From Lachnospiraceae bacterium MD308 (GTDB lineage Bacteria > Bacillota > Clostridia > Lachnospirales > Lachnospiraceae): a stretch of DNA of 38,654 bases. Position numbers and translations under genes: made by a program. Location of the stretch: the NCBI GenBank assembly GCA_010206225.2, contig VIQU02000046.1:1-38654 (forward strand), written 5' to 3'. The stretch's first letter is position 1; the number at the start of each line of letters is the position of its first letter. Under the pieces are notes generated by a model that saw only the letters and a list, made by a program, of their open reading frames with translations, did not search any database and was not told the origin of the DNA. This document shows, piece by piece, positions 33,257-38,654 of the stretch.

Positions 33257-34617
33257 CGCAATGGTTCCTCCCTCCTGCGGTCTGTTTTAACTGGCTGTTT
33301 CTGTCGGTTTGACCGCTGATTTTCAATCGTATCATGGATTTGGTCTAGGCAGTTGTCGATATGGGCAGAGCGTTTCTCAATCCCGTCTGCATATTTCAGC
33401 CGTTTTCTAAGCTCCGTTATCCGCTCCGTCACGCCCTGTTTTTCGGCTCGGAGTGTTTCTTTTTCGGCTGGTGTGGCACGGCGTACCTTATTCCGCAAGT
33501 GCTGGCGGTAGTCAATCAGTTTATTCATTTCGGTCTGGTTTTTCTCCCTGTCGGCGTGTAAGTCGGAGAGGGTGGAGATGTTATGCTTTGACATATAACT
33601 TACCTGTGCAGTGATTTCATCTAACTTCCGTAATTCTTTTTTCATCAATGGGCTTGTCGGCTTGTAGTCCGTGCCTTTGGGGAATATCCCCAACTGATAG
33701 CACCAGTAGTAATATAACGCTAAGATTCCTGTGGTTTTCTGATGCGGTTTCCATGCGTTTTTGTACCGCTCTGGCATATGCGGGGAGTAGGAAATCCTTG
33801 CTTTGTAATTCCCAAGTTTGTACGCTCCCCTCAAACATGACTGTATGAAATCGGGCGTCAGCCGCTCGTCAAGCGTGTCTAACCTTGTGAAATGCTTATA
33901 TTGCGGCAGCTTCATTTTCCAATGGCTACCCGAAAAATCAACCTCATATCCCTTGTCGATAAGGTATTTCATCATGTGCCGTAAATCCCTGCTCCCGTTG
34001 ATTGCCTCCCTTAAATCCTCCCGATAGACATTGTACCGTGTGGGTTTTCCGTTCTTTTCGTCCAGATAAAGCGGTCTTGACGGGGCTTTCTTGGGGTTTT
34101 TAATCACCGATAAACCGTACTCTCGGCATAAGCGGTCGGACATCTCCCTCAGCCTTTTCTGCTCCGATTTTGAGTAATTGTATTTCTGTCCGTCTATGAA
34201 AGAAACGGAGTTAAAGCAGAAGTGGTTGTGCAGATGTCCTTTGTCAAGGTGGGTGGCAACGATTATCTGATACTTGCCGCCCCACATTCTCCTTGCCAGT
34301 TTCAATCCGATTTCGTGGCACTGTTCGGGCGTTACCTCGTCTGGCTTGAAGCTCTGGTAGCCGTGCCAAGCGATATATCCGCCTGTCTTTTGGTACGGTT
34401 TTTTTGTCAAAATCATCTGCTGTAATGCTGTTTCTTTCAGACAATTGATTGCGGAAACATACTCGCCCTCATCTGTTTTTAATGGATTTTTCACATAGGA
34501 GAACACGTCAAAAAAATCCTGCATATCTTGATTCGGCACAGTCTTTTCTGGATTTTCCACATAAGAAATCAAGTCTTTTAAGTTCCCTTTGATGTGCCAT
34601 AAACTTGTTGTTGCCAT
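33253..34617 (-). CDS. MobP-type relaxase
   Basis: Nicks the origin of transfer and pilots the strand during mobilization. 454 residues. The Relaxase domain (about 1-260) contains the metal-binding HUH block THLDKGHLHNHF (His123, His128, His130/132). The nucleophilic Tyr should be near the N-terminus (candidates Tyr19 or Tyr41). The C-terminal half is a charged coiled coil (TEMNKLIDYRQHLRNKVRRA onward). One base separates it from mobC upstream, and it overlaps tnpW downstream, forming a mob operon. Confidence 0.9.
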   Translation of the reverse strand: MATTSLWHIKGNLKDLISYVENPEKTVPNQDMQDFFDVFSYVKNPLKTDEGEYVSAINCLKETALQQMILTKKPYQKTGGYIAWHGYQSFKPDEVTPEQCHEIGLKLARRMWGGKYQIIVATHLDKGHLHNHFCFNSVSFIDGQKYNYSKSEQKRLREMSDRLCREYGLSVIKNPKKAPSRPLYLDEKNGKPTRYNVYREDLREAINGSRDLRHMMKYLIDKGYEVDFSGSHWKMKLPQYKHFTRLDTLDERLTPDFIQSCLRGAYKLGNYKARISYSPHMPERYKNAWKPHQKTTGILALYYYWCYQLGIFPKGTDYKPTSPLMKKELRKLDEITAQVSYMSKHNISTLSDLHADREKNQTEMNKLIDYRQHLRNKVRRATPAEKETLRAEKQGVTERITELRKRLKYADGIEKRSAHIDNCLDQIHDTIENQRSNRQKQPVKTDRRREEPLR

Positions 34618-34618
34618 A

Positions 34619-34975
34619 TCAGACTGTCCCCTGTTCTGTCAATTCATCTAAGCTAAATCGTTGTGGGAGAGTGGATTCCTGTTGCAATTCTAAGATAAAA
34701 TCCTCAATCTCCTTACAGATTTCAGTGGCGGTTGGATAGTAAGGAACACACTTTTTGAAAGCGTCATGCACCTCATAGAGCTTGTTTAACAGTTCCCAAA
34801 ACTCGGTTTTAGGCTGTGGCTGCGGGGAGTTTCCCTTACATAACTGGCGCATAAATTCTGCTGCGGACAGACCGCAAGCGGCGGCGCACTGCTTTAATTT
34901 TTCATGTTCTTCCTCGTTCAATCGGACGGTAATCGGGACATTCCGCACGTCCTTTTCTGATTTTTCTCTGCTCAT
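34619..34975 (-). CDS. mobC: MobC relaxosome protein
   Basis: 118 residues. An N-terminal ribbon-helix-helix-like segment (VPITVRLNEEEHEKLKQCAA, GLSAAEFMRQLC) precedes the conserved MobC C-terminal helices (ELLNKLYEVHDAFKKCVPYY). It binds oriT DNA and helps the relaxase reach its nick site. It is the first gene of the mob operon. Upstream lies a long structured non-coding stretch suited to oriT. Confidence 0.88.
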   Translation of the reverse strand: MSREKSEKDVRNVPITVRLNEEEHEKLKQCAAACGLSAAEFMRQLCKGNSPQPQPKTEFWELLNKLYEVHDAFKKCVPYYPTATEICKEIEDFILELQQESTLPQRFSLDELTEQGTV

Positions 34976-35033
34976 TTTCCTTAATCCTCCAGTCTTAAAT
35001 TCCTTTCTTCGGGGTATTCAGGGGCTGTCCCCT

Positions 35034-35481
35034 GAGAGAAGTCCACACGCCTTTAGGCTGTGGATTGGATTGTGCGCGAGTAGCGATGAGAATGCCATGC
35101 TTGCATGGGCATTCGAGGAGCACCGCGGTCATAGCGGGGAATGCAAAGCATTTTCCGCTATAGCTGACACAATCCGATGCTCGCTATCTCTGTGGACAAC
35201 GCCGCAGAGCATTTTTCCTGTGCAGCGGCATTCTTAACGCCTGTCTGACCCGCCGAAAAGAAAATCCTATGTCCCTGCACCTCCGTTCTGGATTCGATTT
35301 TTCTTAACTTTTGGATAAATGAAAAAGCCGCTACATTGCACCACGAATGAAAGGAGAGATTTCTCCTGCTCGGATTCGCAATGCTATGTAACGGCTTTGG
35401 GATTCAAAACCTTGCTGCCATACGCCAGCCGAAAAGGGACAGCATACATTCGGCGGCGGTCAGCCTTGTCCATCGGCTGAC
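35034..35481. other. Structured non-coding region upstream of mobC, candidate oriT
   Basis: The 553-base gap 34976-35528 has no convincing gene but is dense in inverted repeats. GGATTGTG (35067-35074) and CACAATCC (35168-35175) enclose two hairpins: 35090-35100 with 35103-35114, and TAGCGGGGAATGC (35132-35144) with its partner 35148-35160. A long cruciform spans 35324-35398 with nested stems AAAGCCG/CGGCTTT, TACAT/ATGTA, CGAAT/ATTCG and GGAGA/TCTCC. GTCAGCC (35459-35465) pairs with GGCTGAC (35475-35481). Position next to mobC and repeat density suggest the origin of transfer; the nick site cannot be picked out. Confidence 0.45.
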
Positions 35482-35528
35482 AGTTTATTCTTCCATCTAT
35501 GTGCTTATTTCATTTTCAATCTTCAAGA

Positions 35529-35978
35529 TTACTTCTTTCGTTTCTTAAATTTCTCCCTTGCATACTCGTAGGCTTCTTGGATATATGGTTTCAATTCCTC
35601 GAATGTCTGTTCAGAGGGGTTCAATGCACATATCCACGCCATCCATGCGTAAACAGGATGGGGGAGTATCTCATTCAATACGGTAAAGTCATAATCCATA
35701 TCTACAACACCGCCCGCCGGCGGACGTTTTGGGACTGCCCCAAACAATTCCGCAAAAGTGCTTTTCCGTATTCCCAGATTCACACGGTAGACATTCTCTC
35801 TGTTTAAATCAGAACCTTTGTCATTATCACCGTTCTTTTCCTTAACCGTCAATATATAAACGCCACGCTTCAGTACATGGTCTGGGTTATAGAAAATCCC
35901 TTTTTCGCCCCAACTCTCAACTAAGACTGTCCCCTCAAGATTTTGAAGGCAGTAATTCAATATTTTATCTGGTGTCAT
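35529..35978 (-). CDS. DUF6194-family protein
   Basis: 149 residues, soluble, start preceded by GGAG. The C-terminal block (ILPHPVYAWMAWICALNPSE, then FEELKPYIQEAYEYA) is characteristic of DUF6194; the N-terminus TPDKILNYCLQNLEGTVLVES is also typical. No biochemical role is known to me. It is preceded by its own promoter and sits as cargo between the oriT region and the sigma-like gene. Confidence 0.7.
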   Translation of the reverse strand: MTPDKILNYCLQNLEGTVLVESWGEKGIFYNPDHVLKRGVYILTVKEKNGDNDKGSDLNRENVYRVNLGIRKSTFAELFGAVPKRPPAGGVVDMDYDFTVLNEILPHPVYAWMAWICALNPSEQTFEELKPYIQEAYEYAREKFKKRKK

Positions 35979-36027
35979 TCTGACATCTCCATTTCTGACT
36001 TACTTCTAATTCTCCTATGAGTATTTC

Positions 36028-36057
36028 AGAATATCATAGCGACTATATTTGTGTCAA
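36028..36057 (-). promoter_or_regulatory. Promoter of the DUF6194 gene
   Basis: On the minus strand, TTGACA (36057-36052), an 18-base spacer and TATTCT (36033-36028), about 50 bases before the start codon. Confidence 0.6.
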
Positions 36058-36117
36058 GATTTTGGGTAAACTTTTTAGTATTCCCTGTGGACAGGATTTT
36101 TATTCATTTAATTTTAA

Positions 36118-36149
36118 ATTGGATGGGAAAATTTTATCTCCCATCCAAT
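36118..36149 (-). terminator. Terminator after the sigma-like gene
   Basis: ATTGGATGGGA (36118-36128) pairs perfectly with TCCCATCCAAT (36139-36149). On the minus strand it is followed by TTAAAATT. Confidence 0.8.
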
Positions 36150-36180
36150 AGCCCGCTGAAAAACCGTCTATATTAGATGA

Positions 36181-36606
36181 TTATAAAATCTTCCGTAGCT
36201 TTTTCCGCAGATGGTCTAGCCTTGCATAGATAGCCCCTGTTGTCAATCCTACAAGCGGGGAAATCTCCTTTGTGGAATAGCCCTGCATTTTTAGCAGGAT
36301 AATTTGCAGGGTACGCCTGTCCACCGTAAGCAATGCCCGATACAGGGTTTCGTCCTCAATCTCGTTCAGTAAATCAGCAACGGTCTTTACTTCGGTATTC
36401 CGTTCCCTGTCTGCCATCCCCTCAAGGTATTCGCCGAAGTCGCTTGTCCAATGGTAAAACCGCCTGTTGGAATTGAAGTCTGCCCTGTCGTCTATGCGGA
36501 TTTGCGGGGTGGTGGTTTCATCAACTCCATGTTCCCGCAATATTTTTTCCTCGGCTTCTTTCCAGATACGCCATTTCCTGTCCTCACGTCCGTTGTTGTA
36601 TGCCAT
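36181..36606 (-). CDS. Sigma-70 region 4-like regulator
   Basis: 141 residues. The C-terminal third is a region-4-type helix-turn-helix (LQIILLKMQGYSTKEISPLV, GAIYARLDHLRKKLRKIL). The N-terminal part (residues 1-80) lacks a recognisable region 2, so it is either a minimal sigma or a DNA-binding accessory factor. Similar proteins are common in Firmicute conjugative and mobilizable elements. The start follows GGAGGAAAAGG. Two tandem hairpins precede it, suggesting control at the RNA level. Confidence 0.78.
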   Translation of the reverse strand: MAYNNGREDRKWRIWKEAEEKILREHGVDETTTPQIRIDDRADFNSNRRFYHWTSDFGEYLEGMADRERNTEVKTVADLLNEIEDETLYRALLTVDRRTLQIILLKMQGYSTKEISPLVGLTTGAIYARLDHLRKKLRKIL

Positions 36607-36632
36607 TTTCCTTTTCCTCCAATCTGAATTGA

Positions 36633-36676
36633 GCAGGCTTCTGCCTGCGATGCTTCTTGACCATCAGGTCAAGAAG
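36633..36676 (-). promoter_or_regulatory. Two tandem hairpins in the sigma-like gene leader
   Basis: GCAGGC (36633-36638) pairs with GCCTGC (36643-36648), and CTTCTTGACC (36653-36662) pairs with GGTCAAGAAG (36667-36676) around a four-base loop. Both lie 27-70 bases before the start codon. Confidence 0.55.
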
Positions 36677-36773
36677 ATTGCTGTTTAACTAATCCAGATG
36701 GAAAAGGCGGCGAACGGCAGACAACATCAGAAAAAGCCCTGCGGCGTGTTCTGATAAAAATTGACAAAATAAA

Positions 36774-36807
36774 AACCGCAAAGGCACTGTGACCTTTACG
36801 GTTATAA
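36774..36807 (-). terminator. Terminator or attenuator upstream of the sigma-like gene
   Basis: On the minus strand, ACCGTAAAGG pairs with CCTTTGCGGT (one U-G pair) and runs into TTTTTATTTTG. It lies inside the 535-base stretch 36607-37141, which I find to be non-coding apart from an unconvincing 60-codon frame. That layout resembles a transcription attenuator. Confidence 0.6.
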
Positions 36808-36983
36808 ATAATCATAATTCTGTTAAGTGGAGATTCTACTTCTTGTTTCATGGCGAGAAGCAGCCTTACATATGCAAGGATTTTTTTAACTGGCTTCCTG
36901 CCAGTCCCCGATATGCTATGTATGGATGAACATTGCGTTGTATGGACAAATAAGTAACCGCCCGAAAAAAGAACATAAAAAAT

Positions 36984-37013
36984 CTCCCCAAACTTAAAAA
37001 CAGGTCTGGGGAG
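36984..37013 (-). terminator. Terminator downstream of the HEAT gene
   Basis: CTCCCCA (36984-36990) pairs with TGGGGAG (37007-37013); on the minus strand ATTTTTTAT follows. It is nested in a wider CCCGAAAA/TTTTCGGG repeat (36961-37035). A further hairpin, CGCCCACC (37046-37053) with GGTGGGCG (37073-37080), lies between it and the gene. Confidence 0.65.
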
Positions 37014-37141
37014 TGTCTGTTAAGTCTTTTCGGGCATAGCAATACCGCCCACCATACGCCGTTTTTTTATTTGGTGGGCGTTTGGCTTAAAACCTTATGA
37101 AATGAAACAGAGCCAACAAACTGTGATTTTATTTCACAAGT

Positions 37142-37786
37142 TCATCGGCTCTGCGTCTTAGCGTCTGGCTCTTTGATGGTTTTAGATAGTGTAGCTTTAA
37201 TTGCCCCTTTAGCGTGAATACACACTACACTAACCTCATCGTGCGTTGCTATATATTCTAATTTTTCTAAATATGGTCGCACAAATTCGGGCTTTCGTTT
37301 TCCTAACACCCGAAACATCTCTGGTGCTTCCATTCGGACTCTTTCATTTTCATCGTTAAGAAGCTCTGCAAATATCGGCAAACAATTCTCATACACCATT
37401 GGTGTATTTGTCGCAATGTTTTCAGAAGCCCATATAAAACTTAACCGTACATTAGGGCTTTTATCTCCTGCCAAGGTTAATAGTTTCTCAAAATAAGGGG
37501 CAACAAGGTTGTAATCTGCTCTGCCAATTCGTCCTAAAGCATTAGCTGTACGCTCTCTTAATAAGTCATTTTCCGAAACGATAAAAGAAGCAATTTCTTT
37601 TGTATATGGTGCGATTTCCTGCGGATATATCAATCCCATCTCTCCAAGCAACCACATTGCTTTAGCCGTTATTTTAGGAGATTGATTTTTAAGTAGAGAA
37701 GCTACATAGGGGATATTTTGTTTCCAAATATTTTTATCTTTTGTCAGTTGACCGAGTTCACGATATAATTGTTCATCCATAAGCAT
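37142..37786 (-). CDS. HEAT-repeat protein
   Basis: 214 residues from the ATG at 37786, chosen because AAAGG lies eight bases upstream; the in-frame extension to 37849 overlaps the upstream gene and is Cys-rich junk-like. It consists of about five helical HEAT repeats (SPKITAKAMWLLGEMGLIYP, NDLLRERTANALGRIGRADY, SPNVRLSFIWASENIATNTP, NERVRMEAPEMFRVLGKRKP). No signal peptide or catalytic motif; probably a protein- or nucleic-acid-binding scaffold. It starts five bases after the CPBP gene, so the two form an operon. The base composition is AT-rich compared with the mob block. Its stop lies inside a CAGAGCC/GGCTCTG hairpin (about 37108-37153) that may be the terminator. Confidence 0.8.
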   Translation of the reverse strand: MLMDEQLYRELGQLTKDKNIWKQNIPYVASLLKNQSPKITAKAMWLLGEMGLIYPQEIAPYTKEIASFIVSENDLLRERTANALGRIGRADYNLVAPYFEKLLTLAGDKSPNVRLSFIWASENIATNTPMVYENCLPIFAELLNDENERVRMEAPEMFRVLGKRKPEFVRPYLEKLEYIATHDEVSVVCIHAKGAIKATLSKTIKEPDAKTQSR

Positions 37787-37791
37787 TGTTT

Positions 37792-38379
37792 TTACCTTTC
37801 TTTGCGATTCGCTCTCACATTCGCAATAAATACTACAACAATTATGCACAATGAAATTATGCTTGTTATTGTTGAAGAAATTGTCATTTTTGGAAATTGT
37901 TCAAATTTCAACATATAGGTCACAAAGGCATTAGGGAGATTCACAAAATATGCAACAATCAAGTTGTTTCCAGAAAGTTTATAAGCAGTAGCAAACCCAA
38001 TTCCAACGGCGAACAGCAAAAGAATATCCTCAAAGGTACGAAATCTCGGATAGCCCACATGGTAAAGTGAAAACATCAATCCAGAAACCAGAATTGCGGT
38101 TATGGAGCCAAATTCTTTCTCGAACTTATTTTGGAAAAATCCACGGAATAAAAACTCTTCAAAAAAGGTTGTCATAATCAATGGCACAATCCCCAAGGGG
38201 AGCAAATTCCACGGAATAATCTCGCCATTAACTGCTTTTGGAATAATCTGTCCTCCAACAGAAAAAACAACAAATACTACTAATATGAAAATTTGCTTTT
38301 TTCCAAGTGTTTTAATTCCAAGGAAGTCAAATACATTTTCCTCCTTCCGTAATAAATAACCTCTCGGAATCTTCAGCCC
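37792..38379 (-). pseudogene. CPBP intramembrane protease, 5'-truncated
   Basis: The frame is open from 38379 to 37792 (195 codons) and has no ATG in a sensible place; the only ATG upstream in frame (38388) is followed two codons later by TAA. The CPBP (Abi) motifs are present: FFEEFLFRGFFQ (the EExxxR glutamates) and FSLYHVGY. The three or so N-terminal membrane helices usual for the family are missing. The gene runs into the leader of the mobile-type gene at about 38400, so an insertion or deletion there probably removed its start. A shorter product from TTG 38205 is possible. Family members include bacteriocin-immunity proteins. Confidence 0.75.
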
Positions 38380-38442
38380 TTATTTCATGGGGCTTTCAGA
38401 ACCTATTTTTCAAAAATCACCCACTTTTTTTCTCAAAAACAC

Positions 38443-38478
38443 TTGACAAACCAATCAAAAAATGCGGCGCTTCGCGCC
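38443..38478. repeat. Palindromic leader element, right copy
   Basis: TTGACA (38443-38448), a 17-base gap, then GGCGC-TTC-GCGCC (38466-38478). It is the inverted counterpart of 176-211 at the other window end; about 21 bases around the palindrome are identical between the two. Confidence 0.65.
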
Positions 38479-38520
38479 CTTGATCAAAAAGTACATTTTT
38501 TTGATTGGAGGCGATTTTTG

Positions 38521-38654
38521 ATGTTACCTGATAACTCTGGCGGTCATGCCGCCTTTCAGGATACTTTCGTATCCCAGTTCCATAAATTTTACCCGGACCC
38601 CTTTGTGCTTCCCAAAAGCACTTGGGATTATATCGTGCAGTTCTGGTATCTTGA
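38521..38654 (+). CDS. N-terminus of a probable mobile-element protein, runs off right edge
   Basis: The first 44 codons are visible. ATG 38521 follows TTGGAGG by about ten bases. The start reads MLPDNSGGHAAFQD followed by QFHKFYPDPF, related to the partial gene at the left edge. The leader also contains the shared TTGACA and palindrome. It is transcribed away from the interior. A transposase or other mobile-element protein is likely from context, but the family is not recognised. Confidence 0.5.
   Translation, partial: MLPDNSGGHAAFQDTFVSQFHKFYPDPFVLPKSTWDYIVQFWYL

Larger units (their letters stand above)
31187..38379 (-). mobile_element. Remnant of an integrative mobilizable element
   Basis: All genes here read on the minus strand: serine recombinase, TnpW, relaxase, MobC, structured oriT-like region, DUF6194 protein, sigma-like protein, HEAT protein and CPBP protease. 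This is the kit of a mobilizable element that borrows a conjugation machine, because no type IV secretion genes are present. The exact ends are not visible. The HEAT/CPBP pair is clearly AT-richer than the mob block and may be separate cargo. The broken recombinase and truncated CPBP gene suggest it is no longer mobile by itself. Confidence 0.7.

Noticed and set aside
34782-35237. Plus-strand frame of 151 codons over mobC and its upstream region
   Set aside because: It overlaps mobC antisense and the inverted-repeat block, has no ribosome site and no family likeness.
36669-36851. 60-codon minus-strand frame as a leader peptide
   Set aside because: It runs through a terminator hairpin and its composition is not protein-like; a regulatory leader remains possible but the peptide itself is unsupported.

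Overview
The window looks like chromosomal DNA of a gut-type Lachnospiraceae Firmicute (Clostridium cluster XIVa, the Dorea / Ruminococcus / C. scindens kind). This is inferred from gene content, strong AGGAGG ribosome binding sites, TTGACA/TATAAT promoters and the style of the arg and com clusters. I see no rRNA, tRNA or CRISPR array.

Layout. (1) 1-324: the 5' end of an outward-facing gene on the minus strand with a palindrome-bearing leader. A diverged homologue with a matching leader sits at the right edge (38400-38654), so the window lies between two outward-pointing copies of one unrecognised, probably mobile, gene family. (2) 325-10671: a surface-fibre operon. It holds a SpaA-like LPSTG major pilin, a class C sortase, a second pilin-like protein, two TasA/CalY-like proteins with SipW-type signal peptides, a TasA-like membrane-anchored protein, a MucBP wall protein, a SipW-type signal peptidase, a class B sortase, a BTAD/SARP-type activator with a degenerate GGDEF-like tail, and a small conserved partner. 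(3) 10735-19659: arginine biosynthesis, with argG alone on the minus strand and argC-GNAT-argJ-argB-argD on the plus strand. A PadR regulator and a HAAS-FtsW/RodA-like membrane protein lie between them, and a YdcZ-like transporter follows. argC has a textbook ArgR box over its -10. (4) 19727-26287: comEA, response regulator, histidine kinase, GerMN lipoprotein and comEC in one operon. comEC is broken by a perfect 242-bp tandem duplication. (5) 26472-27980: an AlbA_2 (Schlafen-type) ATPase-like regulator.

(6) 28152-31108: a Tn554-type tnpA-tnpB-tnpC recombinase trio, in which TnpA lacks the usual HxxR arginine. (7) 31187-38379, minus strand: a remnant of an integrative mobilizable element. It has a large serine recombinase with an in-frame stop, TnpW, a MobP-type relaxase, MobC, a densely structured oriT candidate, a DUF6194 protein, a sigma-70 region 4-like protein, and cargo consisting of a HEAT-repeat protein and a 5'-truncated CPBP protease.

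How it fits together. Region 2 appears to combine two fibre pathways normally seen apart: sortase-polymerised pili and SipW-processed TasA-type fibres, under one activator. Regions 3 and 4 are housekeeping with their own promoters. Regions 6 and 7 are nested mobile DNA showing decay: one nonsense codon, one lost catalytic residue and one truncated gene.
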